A stretch of 64,000 nt of DNA, taken from positions 7,874,001-7,938,000 of the forward strand of contig NC_059416.1 in NCBI RefSeq assembly GCF_905220565.1. Reading direction: 5' to 3'. The position numbers and the translations under genes were made by a program. The notes below the pieces were generated by a model. The model was not told the origin of the DNA, made no database searches, and saw only the letters and a program-made list of their open reading frames with translations. The stretch comes from Melitaea cinxia (lineage: Eukaryota; Arthropoda; Insecta; Lepidoptera; Nymphalidae). This document shows positions 1-12,781 of the stretch, piece by piece. Positions within the stretch are counted from its first letter, which is position 1. Every line of letters begins with the position of its first letter.

Positions 1-560
1 TAGATTATAAATGATACATACTCAGATGATATATACATTAAAGTAAATATTTGATTATAGATATGAGTCGTAAAATTAATAAGTACCTACTGCACCGTAT
101 TTAAGAACTCTTTCACGGAAGAATGAGACGTAATCACTGAGTGATATTTCAACGGGAGAAACACTTCATTGGCCTTTTTTCCTACTTTTCGAAAATGTCC
201 GTTTTAACAGACAGCTGTCGTTCGTTATTCGTGATAAGATGTTCTAATTTTGCGAAGACTTTATTTCGGGATACTTTGAAAAAAAAAATCAGTCTTTTTC
301 CACACTTAGTTTCCTAGAGAAATGCTTCATAAATGCAATTATTTCATAATTTTTAGACATACATATAGCTCTTGCTTGATTCTTACTTTTATATTAACGT
401 AAAAAAGCAAAAATTGTAAAAAAAAATCTTTGATAAAATGATTTAAAATATGAAATAGTATACAATACTAAACACGTGTTAAATACAACATAAAACTATG
501 ATAATATACAGATAATAATAACAGAAGAAGTTTTTATTGCAAAAAATGTTTGTAAGTAAT
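1..560. other. AT-rich flank, no gene seen
   Basis: AT-rich DNA with homopolymer runs and no ORF, tRNA or repeat that I can name. It ends at the 5' break of the reverse-transcriptase pseudogene. Confidence 0.5.
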
Positions 561-567
561 TCTTCTG

Positions 568-1740
568 GTGTATGTCACACACTGCTGGGGCGAAGCCATT
601 GATAAACATGGTGAGGCGCTCGCTGTATCACTAGATATCTCGAAGGCCTTCGACAGGGTTTGGCACGCAGGTCTCCTTAGCAAACTTCCTGCTTACGGCA
701 TCCCTGCTGACTTTTGTAGCTGGATTTCAGACTTTTTGAGTGAACGGTCGATCAGAGTGGTCGTGGACGGCTGCTCCTCTGACCTCAAGGTTCTGTTCTC
801 TCTGCAACTCTTTTCCTGCTCCATATTAACGACATGCTACGACCAGGCATTGCTGGATACGCAGATGACAGTACGATTGTTGAGAGATATTTGTCCAGCG
901 CAAAAGACAGCAGGGACGTAATACGTTCTCAGAGAGAGGCCATGGTGGAACGAACAAATTCAATACTGGGGCAAGTATCCCAATGGGGTGATTGCAACCT
1001 GGTCACGTTCAACGCCGCCAAAACGCAGGCCTGTTTGTTCTCCACCAAACGGAGTCCTTTCAACTTGACTCCTACTTTCCGTGGTACACCTGTCCCTGTA
1101 TCCGATACCCTCGACCTCCTCGGCATAGAGTTGAATTCTAACCTCAACTTTGGCAATTACATTGAGTCCAAAGCGCAAACTGCGGCCAGAAAGCTTGGCA
1201 TCTTAAATAAGGTTAAGCGATATTTCACGCCTAAACAGCTTCTTACGCTATACAAAGCTCAAATCCGATCGTGCATGGAATATTGTAGTCACTTGTAGGA
1301 TGGCTCAGCTAAATATCAACTCGCCACACTGGACTCAGTGGAACGCAGAGCCAAGCGGCTAATCGGTAATGCCAGTTTGGTGAAATCTCTTCATACTCTG
1401 GCTCACCGAAGAAAGGTTGCCAGTCTAACGGTCTTTTACAGGTTGTACTTTGGAGAGTGTGCCCTGGAGCTGCACGAGCTCATACCCCTATCTCCTTTCT
1501 TCCATCGGACTTTCAGACGTACCGCAGGCTTTCATCCCTACCTGATTGATATACCTTTCATACGTACAAAGCGCTTCGAATCATCTTTTTTAATGCGCAC
1601 AGCCAAGGAATGGAATTCCCTGCTGTTCGGTCTGTATTTCCGAGTTCATACAACCCGAACATGTTTAAAGCGCGAGTGAACAGGCTTCTTCTGGGCGAAC
1701 TCGCTCCATCTTCGACCTCGTCTGTGCTCTAGAGCTAGAC
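568..1740 (+). pseudogene. Jockey/BS-type non-LTR reverse transcriptase, broken
   Basis: Remnant of the second ORF of a Jockey-clade retrotransposon (the type often annotated 'RNA-directed DNA polymerase from transposon BS'). The first segment carries the RT motif LAVSLDISKAFDRVWH and following palm sequence. The frame then shifts near 790-835 and resumes with LFLLHINDML and the catalytic GYADDST. The stretch that should hold the GVPQG motif is missing at the shift, so the enzyme is dead. A TAG at 1296-1298 replaces the Trp expected in YCSHLWDG; the same frame then continues through ERRAKRLIG to the C-terminal thumb-like region (RTAKEWNSL, VNRLLLGELAP), with a further frame disturbance near 1640. 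The endonuclease domain and ORF1 are absent, so the copy is also 5'-truncated. An A-rich run at about 1770 may be its poly(A) tail. The family group is confident; the exact family is not determined. Confidence 0.85.
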
Positions 1741-1759
1741 TGAGGTCAAGAGTAAGCCC

Positions 1760-2855
1760 ATATCATAATTAAAAAAAAAAATGTATAAAATGTTGTATGT
1801 TTTAGTTAATTTACCTTTTGTGAGAATGATAAAAAGTTAGTTCATAATGGTTTTTTTTTTGTAATATAACGCATGTCACCTCAATATACGCAAAATCACG
1901 AAACCGAAATGAATCTGTTGTGCAAATATTTTCACGAACAACGGTACTTCAATTGAGCCTCTGACAAACAATTCAGACGCGTGAAGTCGCTTCAAAGGCA
2001 AAAGGGACCAACACTCTCACAAACGAAGCGATTGTTAGTTGATGTAAAAATGACAATTTACATAATACCTACCCTAAAAATAGAAGCTAAAATATTACTA
2101 TATTCGTCGCAGCATAATTTTAAAATGAATTGTATGAATTAAAAAAAATAAGAAACGTCAAGTAAAAAGTATGTAAATCAAGATGAAACTTATTAGAAAA
2201 AAATAGATAGGTACTACTTTTTCTTAGATATCTTTAAGTTTAGGTATTAATCTAACTCCTGACTTTTACACTAGTATAAAACAAAAATAGTCAAAAACGC
2301 GCCAAATAAAACTCATGATTTTCTATATGAGAAACCACAGATAATATCGAAAAAGCAGCCTTTGTCATAGACGATAAATAATGAATGCAAATAACAGAAA
2401 AAAAAAGTTGCGTTAATTTGCGTGCCAAGGAGTTGGGAGTTGCTATACCATTTATTCTTTCTATATATATTCTTTCTTTGTTTTAGTTAAATGTGGTTTT
2501 TTTGCATTCCATTAAAGGCTTGAACGAAAAATCGTTAAAACAACGTTAAATGAAAGTAACCCTTCGTCAAGTAAATATACACTCAAAATATGGGCTGCGA
2601 GTTTAAATCTTTGTGGCAGGAGCTTCCATTATAACAAGAAATTCTAGTTATTTTACTGTACATATTTTTATACATCATTTTTAGTACACTTGAGACCTTC
2701 AAACATAAAAAATAGGTAACAAAAAAAAAACCAAATAAAGAAATTTAAACCTCAGTTTTTTTAATATTATAAACATAATATTATATTCATATATTTTTTT
2801 TATATCGTCATTATAGACAATACACGTAAAACAGTTTTTAAGCGACCTTCTTTTT
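1760..2855. other. AT-rich non-coding DNA
   Basis: Low-complexity AT-rich sequence with A and T runs. I see no coding region and no nameable repeat. Confidence 0.45.
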
Positions 2856-2861
2856 TATATA

Positions 2862-3130
2862 ACTATGTCGGCAAACAAGCGTGCCTGATGGTAAGCGATT
2901 ACCGGAGCTTATAGACACCTACAACAGCAGAAGAATCGCAAACACGTTGCCGACCCTATCCCTAATCCCTCCCAGCAGCTCTGGTCACCTTACTTACCAA
3001 CAGGTACACAAGACTGCTTGGAAACAGTTTTATTTAGCTATGGTCTTCTGTAAGGTCGAGGTACTACCCCAGTCGGGCTGCTCCATATTTTGAGCAAGAA
3101 ATTTCCTGCTGTGCCCTACTTCAGTAATCA
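2862..3130 (+). repeat. Interspersed 'GTCGGCAAACAAGCG' repeat, one arm
   Basis: Starts with ATGTCGGCAAACAAGCGTG and runs through 'GATGGTAAGCGATTACCG', 'AGCTCTGGTCACCTTACT' and 'TACCCCAGTCGGGCTGCTCC' to 'CCTGCTGTGCCCTAC'. The same string of blocks recurs at 14125, 24000 and 60600 in this window. A short ORF across it is a by-product of the repeat. This copy has the left arm and body but lacks the inverted right arm seen at 60900-60978. Confidence 0.7.
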
Positions 3131-4440
3131 ATTTTTAAGTAAAATATCTATTTCATTATATTAATAATAATTCATTATATAAATAATTTTCAAACGTCCA
3201 TCTTTACAATAAAATATTTTGATTTTGAATATACTTTATAATGTATTTCATTTCCCAAGAAGTCATTGATCTTAACTTTTTTTATTTTGAATTTCATAAA
3301 ACGAAAAAGGTTAACGTAAAATTAAGTATTTAATTGTGTTCACTCGCTATAAAAGAAAATAAAGATAACATTTTACAACGACAAGTAATAATCCGTAATG
3401 GTAACGGTAATCGAAAAAAAAATATAGTTAATTGTCTCAAATATCAAACGGTATTCATCAGATTTTGTTGAAATTTATATAGGACAAAGAATCATGATAA
3501 TCGACACACCCAGTAAAAACTTACCTACCTTTTTCGAAGTCGGTTAAAACTATAAAAATTAATAACCAAACATTTACCAAAATGAATTTCATTATGACCA
3601 AAGGTTTCAAAATATCAATAATTTCGTACAACCGCATTTATTCACGTCACGTATAGAACGCAATTGCGAGACAAAGGAAACTCAATCTCCCCGTCTGGTT
3701 CAACGAGTGTGGTGGCGTACTGTACGTTTGTTATTTTAATAAGATTTATAATTTTGTTGTCAATGAAATATGTCGTTTTTTATTATATTAATTGAGAGTG
3801 TATATTTTTAGTTTTAAATGAGATAAACATTAAAACATAATATGAAACGTTATTTGGATTTATAAACATGACTCGGGTACTTTTGAATAATGCAGGACGT
3901 ATTTTTTTATGAACGCATGAGATGAATTATAAATTATTTGAGTGCATAAATTAAAGTATAATAAATTCTTTTTTGAACTTATGTCGTTGGTAATAGTAGT
4001 AGTTAGTAGAATTTCAAGTCGACCTGTATGATTTAGGTTTCGCTTTTGAGGTTGTATATATTAGCTTTACGTAGAATGAAGAAAACCCGAAGAATTTCGT
4101 TTTAGGCGGTCGAGATTTCAATCTCAATAAAATTTAGAAGATATAAGAAATAGTTTAAGTAGAATAAGTAAATAGTTTTAGTAGAATAGTAAATAGTTTA
4201 TTTTGACGTACAATTTAACTTTAATCAAAAAAAAAAAAAAAACAAGAATACTATAATAGTTTAAGGTTTTAATAATGCAGTACAATTATGTCATGACTTA
4301 TTTGACACCCTAAAGCATCGTTAGATCAAATAGTAACACAATATAATTCGTCGACGATTCACAATGTGTTAAAAGAACAGAACAGATAACTAGTCATTTT
4401 GGCAATATATGTAAATAAAATTATTACATCTATATCAATC
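3130..4440. other. AT-rich DNA with a repeat 3'-end fragment
   Basis: Mostly featureless AT-rich sequence. Positions 3495-3550 end in TTTTTCGAAGTCGGTTAA, the 3' terminus of the repeat family described at 33605 and 47649. A run of 16 A begins near 4228. No gene is seen. Confidence 0.45.
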
Positions 4441-4444
4441 TGAA

Positions 4445-4515
4445 TCTGTACTAATATTATAAAGCTGAACAGATAGCCCATTTATCGAGGAAGGCTATAG
4501 GCTATAAGTCAAATA
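4445..4515 (+). mobile_element. Helitron-like 5'-end fragment
   Basis: Begins TCTGTACTAATATTATAAAG and continues with 'GATAGCCCATTTATCGAGG', matching the 5' part of the complete minus-strand copy at 12782-13019. No CTAG end follows, so this is a fragment. Confidence 0.5.
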
Positions 4516-4519
4516 CGAA

Positions 4520-7500
4520 TTACCAATATGTCAGATGTTTAAATCCGATAATCGTTATCTAATATTTGTCACCGGAACTGTTTCAGTCGTGATCTAAAAT
4601 AGCTACTATACTTATTTAGGTATAGCTTATCTTAGTAGCGCATTTATGGTACTGTTTCAGTCGTAACCTAAGCTAGCAACTTGAATGCATTTACGCTTTA
4701 TATGTTCGTAGAAAGGCGTAGAAATTAAAGCATATATTTTATTGTTTGCTATAATGACACCATCAATAATACATCGATTTTGTTGAAAATACTTAATTCA
4801 TTTGAGAATACATTCTTACAATATTTATATTACGATTCCATCATAATATTCGTATCGGCTCAGGTTATAGTGATGTGCTAGTTTTACACATTTACTTTAG
4901 TATTTCTACTGTATTTTAATGTTATATAGTTTTATATTATTTAATAATTATAATGTTATAGAAATAAACAAAATCAAAATTTAATATTTAAAAACAGTTA
5001 ATATTAATGATAGTTACAACATTTTTATTATATCACTAACTGCAAAAAATCACGTAAGATGAAAAAATATAATATTAATAGAAAACCACATAGCAAGCAA
5101 TCGAAAAACATAGAAACATCTATAATTAAATATCTAGTACATTGCGTTGCCGATGTTGAGAAAAGAAATTACTAATAGACATACTCATAATATATTTGTA
5201 AGAATTATTCGTTTTATAAATAGTACGAGATGCAGAGATCAGGTGAGAATCGATTTTTATAATAAACTAGAAGTTCTCTGTATATTTTCTGCTTATTTTC
5301 TACGTGCATAATTCTTCAGGTGAAAATACACCTTACCACCTACTCTTATTGACACTTATCTTTTTTCATATAAATAATAAATATACTTATAATTATTTAT
5401 AGTAGTTCACATAATATTGTTTCAATAAAGAACCAATCGCCAGGATAAGAGCAAGTGGGAATAAATCATAATTAACTTTTTTTATAACTTTACTTGAAAG
5501 TAACATTGAATGGAATTGATTCTGCATATTTCAAATGTCAGCCGCAAATAATAGTTGAAGCGTAACTTGGAGTGTTCCAGGATTAAAATTTAATATTTTT
5601 CACTCGCATTTTTATATTTTGCGATTTTGCAACAAAAAATCTTTGCCCAGAAGTGGGACGGTACAAGTTGAATCGATCAATCAACCAATCTACCAATCCC
5701 GCAATTAATCAATTTAAGTTTATGTCGAAGGCAGTAAGTTAAATATTTTGTAAGCAAGATATACAAGTAACGAGATAATTTATCACTGTCATAAAATGTT
5801 TCAATTCAAACGTTTCGTTCATCTCGAATATTAATTAATGACTGAGTCTTAAAAGCTTCGTTACTTGGTTGAAACATTTAGTAGTTGAAAACGTGTTTTC
5901 ATAACTCTCTTATATGTTACTGTAGAAAATATTTCTGAATCTTCTGTGGCAAGTGATATAATTCAAAAATCATCATTTTATCGAAGAACAAAAACAAGGT
6001 TTTAAAAAATTTTTGTTTGTGAACTAAATAGGTTTAGGTTCAATTTGAGTATTTTCTTTTGTAGACTAAAACATGTTCAATGTTCATTTAAGTTTTTTGG
6101 TGAATATTTAATTTTAAAGGTACTTCACGATAACAAACTTTTAAATTGTGTCTTTTTTCAGAATTTACGAAGTATTTTAATTCTGGTTTAAATGATACTT
6201 GATACAGTTAAACTATTTTACTTACAACTTGACTTTGTGTAAATTCTAGAATAATAATCATAGCATAATTTATTTCCTCAAAAAAAAAAAGAATATAACT
6301 TTAATATATTTTATATATATGTATCTAATTCTTTTAAAGGTTTAAAAGGATTAGATACATAAGTATTAAGAAAAATTTAACGAAAATGTGTAATTTGATA
6401 TAATCACACTTAAGTCACAAAATAGAATATAGAAATGTTGCATAAAATACCTCTAGAATGTTGATGATTCATTACCTGACTAAGGGGTACAACTTGACAA
6501 ATATCTCTATCTATCTATATCTATTCACGAAATATAGACGTATCAATCACTTTGCAAAAAAAATATTTCCGTAACTATAGCAGATAAAAGAACGTAAATT
6601 AGACCAAAAAACATCACGTTAAAATCGCAAAAAGGGTATAACTCGACTTATATAACTCATCACAGGAGGCACAGATTTAGTTCCAACCAAATAGAAACGA
6701 CAAGCATTTTATGTGGCTTGAAATACTCAGTTGTGATAATTTGGAAATTGGTTAATAAAAGCTCTAATTGGCCTTAAATCACCTCTTAAATGAGCCGAAA
6801 TATTCGAAAATTAAAACTTTCCTATTTAGTGAAACGTTCTACGTGCAGTAAGCAGTAGAGCGAGTGAGTATATCACCAAATATTCATATTTACGAGTGAG
6901 TATCTCTGCTTATTAGTGCAAATTTTGTTTACAATCTGTTGTATCCAGTCAAGATTTTCCATGACACATGAGACATATTTATTATAACTACATACAATCT
7001 GTATATACATAATGTTCATAATGGATATCTATTATCTATATTTATATGATTTTTAATATAAGGTTTAATTTTTAAAATGAAATAAAAGAAATAAACTTCT
7101 GAGCTGTATTATCCTTTACTTGTTTTAAAAAGTTTTTGTATTGTATTCATATGCTCATTGTATTTTATACCATTCATTATTTCGTAAAAAAGGTCTTCAA
7201 TCTTCGGAGTAAGCATATTTTATCTTATTATGTCAAAATGCGTTATAGATAAAAAGAAATATTCATTGTAATACTTATTCAGTTTGTCAAGATATGCGAA
7301 TTCAGATAAAGTTCAACTCTTTCTTTGTTAATAATATTATTTTATTTAAAAATTTCACTGTCGCTAGCCAGAACCCTCATATTAGCCCTCGTCATGGATA
7401 GCACAAAGGGTCATTTGACTGTTATATTCACATCACAGGGATTTAGGGTAAGGTTTTGATAATATATACTTTTTTATCTTCACAATAGTTTTGCCATGTT

Positions 7501-8640
7501 TACTTGTTTACATAGTGATATAAAAGATGTTTGGAAAGGAACGTATGAAAAGTGGATCTATAAATAAATATTTTATAAATATTACATGTATTTTGAATGA
7601 TATCAAAAGATTTTAAAAGCATGTGGTAATAAATAAAAATGCTGTTTCCTATTTGTACAGCTGAAAAAGGTAAAGATCGCTTCAAACGTTTTGCGAAATG
7701 GAATCGGCTCAAATCGTCCATGTATGCGACAAACGGAGCGATAGGGTTGGCACATATCAAAAATATTTAAACTATATTAAATCTTGGAACGAATCCAAAA
7801 AATACATTATGCGGATGGAAGATTATTATAAGATGCTTTGCGACGGCAGATTTATTGTTTGATGATAATTTTTTTGAAAAGTAGCGTTTTTAAGGAATAT
7901 TTTAATATTTTATAATGTTTAATATAATTTCTTATTTCTACTTCAAGTCATCAAGCTTGTCCTTGTAGCATCACATTGAAATACAACGAATGAAATAATA
8001 TAATATACTTTGTATGATGACGATTCAAATATGCTTTTGAAGCTTATATGAAAAAAAAATACTTATTCGTTCTTCAAGAGACTTAGACGATTTATATTCG
8101 ACATTGACTATTTAAATTTGATTATCCTCAATAGTCCCCTTTTTTTAAATAGAGAATAATAAAGGCGATTCAAAAATAGGATATAAAGTAAATAAATAAA
8201 TAAAAAAAACTTTTATTTAAACCTTTTTGGTGTACTTCCGCCTTTTTGCCGATTAAATACGAAATATACCAAGTAAAAGGTATTCCTAAATAAATAAGAG
8301 GTAAATTAACATTATTTTACATATGGTAACCCTGGCACGGATTGCGGGAGATCGTTCGTTGAACAAATACGTATATTTCGATTCGACGTCTTATTTTCTT
8401 TGACAAACAAGTAGTTTATTTTATTTAGATAGCAACACAAGCTGTTTGCCACCGATACTGGTTTTATTCCCTCGTTCGTAAGGATTCTCCTGCACAGCAG
8501 CTTGTATAGAGCAGGTATTTTTCTTAATTTTTATTTGCGCAATTCGGTTTCAATCACTTGAAAATAAAAGATATTCATTGTGGTTTTATATTTCGTTTTA
8601 AAATAATTGATGATGCTTTTTATACAAGGCTTTATGAATG
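4520..8640. other. 4.1-kb AT-rich stretch without a recognised gene
   Basis: No exon, RNA gene or identifiable transposon. It contains a near-perfect 42-nt hairpin at 6319-6360 (see findings). It also has a possible SINE-tail scrap near 5641 ('TTTGCCCAGAAGTGGGAC'). Short ORFs such as that at 7500-7760 have AT-driven composition and no recognisable domain. Confidence 0.4.
6319..6360. repeat. 42-nt hairpin
   Basis: The 20-nt arms ATGTATCTAATTCTTTTAAA (6319-6338) and TTTAAAAGGATTAGATACAT (6341-6360) are reverse complements with one mismatch, around a GG centre. No other copy was noticed in the window. Confidence 0.8.
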
Positions 8641-8644
8641 TACA

Positions 8645-9180
8645 AGTTTTACACGCAAGCGTACAGCGTTTTCTCGAAACCGACTTCGTCCTAAGTCAAG
8701 GTGCGATTTTACTAGGAGACACCTTTACGACGAACGGACATCCCGAGCCCTTCTAAAGGTTCCCCTTCTTTTTTTACGGCCGAGTCTCAGTAACAGACCA
8801 CCCCACCCGGATACGATCTCAAGGCCGATATTGCCAACAGCACTACATAATTCGAAAAAAAGGACGAAACTTCATTCGATTACAAGAGCAAGAGGCCAAC
8901 ACAAGTGTTATTATATTAGTTATTACTGGAATAAAAATAAAGTCAGTGTATGAACAGCGTTTTATTGCTTCAAATATACAAAGACAAAAACGCCAAGGCC
9001 ACCAGACAAAAGCCAGAGATAATTAAAATTTGAGATTAACAGAAACACGGGACGTGTGGTAACACAAGAGACATGACGGTTACAAGAGCCACAAGAGGAT
9101 GTACAGACTAGCGAGGCCGACAAGTCAAGTCTTTCTTATTTAACTTTTACCCGACTGCTGTACGAGTGTTATGTTTTCAG
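8645..9180. repeat. GC-richer unclassified repeat remnant
   Basis: Clearly less AT-rich than its surroundings. On the minus strand it carries 'GGTGGGGTGGTCTGTTACTG' and 'AAGGGCTCGGGATGTCCG', and a 'GCAATAAAACGCTG' string resembling a retroelement polyadenylation region. It suggests an LTR-retroelement or transposon UTR remnant, but no coding domain can be read. The 131-residue plus-strand ORF here has no recognisable domain and is probably fortuitous. Confidence 0.35.
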
Positions 9181-9189
9181 GCGTAGGGC

Positions 9190-9880
9190 CTAGGGTTTTA
9201 TAAAATTCATAATACTTTTTCCCACTAAATCCGGTATGAGTAACACCAAAATGAGAAAATTTAAATTAAGTATAGAATATACTTTTTACTTTCAGTTTTT
9301 TTTTTTTTTTTTTTTTTTTTCTAATACGTTCATAAACAGAATATAAGGTGATAAATTTCTACAATACCATATTGATATACGAGTACGCTTTAAAACATCG
9401 CATTATGACTTATGAGAGCGAATAATAACGCAACTTAAACCACGTACATCATCTAGTCTAAAAATTGTGATGCTCAATTTTTTTCTTGTCAAGTTATTTG
9501 CAATAAATTTTTGGCACGTTCAAATTTTTAATAAACGCTCCATGACAAAGTGCATTCTATAATAAAGTCGAGCAAGTTGTGTGCACAGCACTCGTGCTTA
9601 ATTCAACCCACTCTGAATATAACTCGATTATGTTGCCGTGATTGTGTTGTGTACGGTTTAATATTGACTACGGCAGTAAAGATTCATTTTGTCGATTAAA
9701 ACTTAATTAATATTGATCGATGTAGAGCATGAAGTATAAATTAAAAAAAAAAAAACAAAAAAAAAAAAATTAGGTGGATTATATTACTAATTTAATTGAT
9801 TTCTAGATTTAATTAAAGAAATATTAATTTAATTATTGTGTCTATGTTACTGATTTTAATAGCGTTACAGATTATCCCTA
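9190..9880. other. AT-rich DNA with poly(T)
   Basis: Contains a run of about 25 T at 9296-9320 and A-rich stretches near 9740. No gene is seen. Confidence 0.5.
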
Positions 9881-10051
9881 TCCCTACTAATATTATAAAT
9901 GTGAATGTAAGTTTGTTTGTTACGCTTTCATGTGAAAACTACTTAACCGATAATCATGAAACTTTGTAAACATATTCTTGGAGGTATTAGAAGTAACATA
10001 GGATACTTTTTATTGAAATAAAATTAATGCGAAGCCGTGGGTAAAAACTAG
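9881..10051 (+). mobile_element. Short Helitron-like element
   Basis: Starts TCCCTACTAATATTATAAAT and ends GGGTAAAAACTAG followed by T. TC...CTAG termini with no target duplication fit non-autonomous Helitrons. A near-identical family member lies in reverse orientation at 26653-26868, sharing 'TTTGTTACGCTTTCA' and 'ACCTCC'/'GGAGGT' blocks. Confidence 0.65.
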
Positions 10052-10469
10052 TAAATAGTATTATATGTGACATTAGTTTTTAACGTTTTGGTAAAATTAA
10101 ACCTTTTTATGCTTTATTTTTATAGGCATAACAACATCTGTTGTAGTATTTTCTACATAGTACTCGTATATGTGTACTTTATAAAAAAAAAACATACTAC
10201 CTACATTATTAAACCTTGTATACGTGTAAGTGATAATGCTTGCAAAGTGAAAATGTGTGCACCGAACAGTGTATATTGCAACATGCATATTCTACACACA
10301 CATACATATTTATAGCATAAATTAAGTTTAAACAGTATTAAGTTTTAATAATGAGTACACATTCGCCTTTCAAGCACACGCCTACACGCACACATGTTCA
10401 CTTTAATATGCGCATACCTCTAACTACAATGGATAAGATAGAATATAACCGTTTACTTGTTTAACATCT

Positions 10470-11035
10470 TCTATATAAAATTCTCATGTCACAATGTTAG
10501 TAACCATACTCCACCGAAACGGCTAGACCGATTTTTATGATATATTGTGTGCATATTGGGTCGGTCTGAGAATCGTCCAACATCTATTTTTCATAACCCT
10601 AAAATATAAAGAGGGTGGGGCAAAGGAGTTAATAACATATATGGCTAAACTTGACGCCGCGTTGGCACAACGGTCACAGCCATGGATTGTACATGTTGCG
10701 CTGGCGGTTGCGGGTTCGATCCTCGCACATGACAGACATTTGTATTGGCCATACTGGTGTTTGCCGTGGTCTGTGTGTTTGTGCAGTCCTTGTGTGGGTC
10801 TCCTCATCGTGCCTCGGAGAGCACGTTAAGCTGTCGGTCCGGGTTGTTATCATGTACACCTGATAGCGATCGTTACTCATAGTAGGGAATATATCCGCCA
10901 ACCCGCATTGGAGCAGCGTGGTGGATTAAGCTCTGATCCTTCTCGTACATGGGGAAAGAGGCCTATGCCCATTAGTGGGATATTACAGGCTGAAGCGTAT
11001 AGCTAAACTTAAACAACGTTTGCGGGGTCAGCTAG
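10470..11035 (+). mobile_element. Helitron-like element, split by a SINE
   Basis: Left part begins TCTATATAAAATTCTCATGT and includes ACGGCTAGACCGATTTTTAT; right part ends ACGTTTGCGGGGTCAGCTAG. The two parts join into the family also seen at 12452, 31163 and 52283 once the SINE at 10653-10998 is removed. It is non-autonomous, with no Rep/helicase coding. Confidence 0.65.
10653..10998 (+). mobile_element. tRNA-derived SINE (Metulj-like)
   Basis: The head has an A-box-like TGGCACAACGG and a B-box-like GGTTCGATCC, as in Pol III-transcribed tRNA-derived SINEs. The body has 'CTCGGAGAGCACGTTAAGCT' and the tail 'GGCCTATGCCCATTAGTGGG'. It is flanked by ATGGCTAAACTT (10641-10652) and ATAGCTAAACTT (10999-11010), a 12-bp target duplication with one mismatch. 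Overlapping ORFs on both strands are not genes. Membership of the butterfly Metulj group is from memory. Confidence 0.8.
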
Positions 11036-11039
11036 TAGT

Positions 11040-11640
11040 ATAATATATAAAAGTCACTAGTTCTGTAGTTCATAATAATTAAGTTGTTTATATTAGTGTG
11101 ATCTAATTTTGACCATATTTATACTTAAATATTGTATTGTACAATCGTATCATAGCGCTGTTGGATTGCCTAGTAAAAAGATAATAAAAATGGGCAGGTT
11201 ATAAACAGTTCATGAGCACTGGATAAACTTTAAGTAAATACTCCTATAAGTTCGAGTAATTACTGTATAGAACTTTGAACACAAATAGAAGCAATGAATA
11301 ACTAAGCTTGTGGCTTTACGAACAGCGAAGTATGTAAGACATTTGCTACAATATTGCAATATACATTTTACGGGAACAAAAACGCTTGCAGTTTCCAATA
11401 CTCCTGCATATTAAATTGTAAAGTATTATTTTTATTGAGACTACAAATAGAGTTCTTACTAAATAATAAAATAAACATGAAATAAGAAAAAAGTGGTTTA
11501 ATTATTCTGTGCTTTTTTTATGACGACCATTTTGGTGTAATGTCGATGACTTTCATTAATGTCAGTTACGGCAGATCTGTCTTAAGTATGGTTTTTCATT
11601 CAGATGTTTCTGATTTATGTAACTACCCCAGGGAAAGTGG
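11040..11640. other. AT-rich non-coding DNA
   Basis: No gene or classifiable repeat seen. Confidence 0.45.
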
Positions 11641-11645
11641 TTTTA

Positions 11646-11760
11646 ATTTACTTCAGCCTATCGCAGTCCACTGCTGGACATAAGCCTCTATAAGTTCGCA
11701 CCAAAAATGCCGTGAACTTATGTGTTTTGCCATCATGGCGAAATTTGGCGTTTTTCCAAT
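11646..11760 (-). repeat. RTE-tail repeat fragment
   Basis: Plus-strand text 'CAGCCTATCGCAGTCCACTG' is the reverse complement of the RTE-type end that reads CAGTGGACTGCGATAGGCTG. It continues with 'TTCGCACCAAAAATGCCGTG', shared with the fuller copies at 43225 and 58095. Confidence 0.65.
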
Positions 11761-11764
11761 TCAT

Positions 11765-12450
11765 ATAAAATACGGCATGCAGGGTTTTGTGCTTTCTTAA
11801 CTAACAGATGGCGACACTGACGCAAATACCGGGATGTCTGATTTAAAACTGATCGTTTGCAGTGCAGGGCAGTTGCCAAGCAAATCAACGAGAGTCCATG
11901 CCGATACAATAACACCATTTTACGATCGTACAATGTTACGATGTACAATGCGTTTTTATGTCACAAAAATAATATACTTTTCACTAGTAATTATGGGTAT
12001 ACAAGTAATTTTACGACGCTTCGCAAGCGATTAAAAATATATAAATATGATAATTTTCATTGCTTTTTTTTTTTATATAAAAATGATTCAAAATCTTATT
12101 ATTGATACTTAAATATAGAGAGTCAGGACGTGGCAGGGAGTTTATTGTTGGTTTATTGGGAGTTAGTGTAAATTCAATTGATAATTTTACAATGGCCTAA
12201 GCATTCAACTTGGTTTTCATCGAGGGGTGAGTTGTAAAAATGGTTCACGAAGTGTGTTCGGAACCCACATCGAAATAATGAGTATTTATTTATTTTATTT
12301 ATTTATTTTGTTTGAAATAACCCTTTCTTTATATTTCACAACATCCACGGGTGTTAGTTGCTCATTTTATTTGTACTACATAAAAATATTTTATTGTCGG
12401 CTAAGACTGTTTAGAATCGCTAGGATGGTCTGACACTAACAGCTACTTTA
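11765..12450. other. AT-rich non-coding DNA
   Basis: Short ORFs only, none with a recognisable domain. No repeat assigned. Confidence 0.4.
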
Positions 12451-12451
12451 G

Positions 12452-12650
12452 TATATATCGTGTAATAAATTTCTCGCGTCACGATGTTAGTTAAAATACT
12501 CCTCCGAAACGGCTGGACCGATTTTTATGAAATTTTGTGTGCATATCGGGTACGTCTGAGAATCGGCCAACATCTATTTTTCATACCCCTAATTTTTAAG
12601 GGAGGGGTTAAAAACATATATTGCAAAACAACGTTTGGGGGGTTAGCTAG
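12452..12650 (+). mobile_element. Helitron-like element
   Basis: Contains ACGGCTGGACCGATTTTTAT and 'AACATCTATTTTTCATACCC' and ends ACGTTTGGGGGGTTAGCTAG followed by T. Same family as 10470-11035 without the SINE. Confidence 0.65.
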
Positions 12651-12781
12651 TAAATATATAATATGTTATACATAAAATTTTATATTTACATTTTACCTTT
12701 ATACAAACAACATTACAACATTTTACATTTATACAGCTACGCTTTAAAACAGCCTTAACATTAATTAGGTTTATCTAATAA

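Noticed and set aside
8558..8953. 131-residue plus-strand ORF
   Set aside because: Basic, low-complexity composition, no domain or splice context; overlaps a GC-richer repeat remnant.
10653..10730. Possible functional tRNA gene
   Set aside because: The A/B boxes belong to a SINE head; the stems are imperfect and the sequence continues into the SINE body.
10535..10901. Several ORFs on both strands
   Set aside because: They lie within the Helitron-like element and SINE; the same sequence recurs as repeats.
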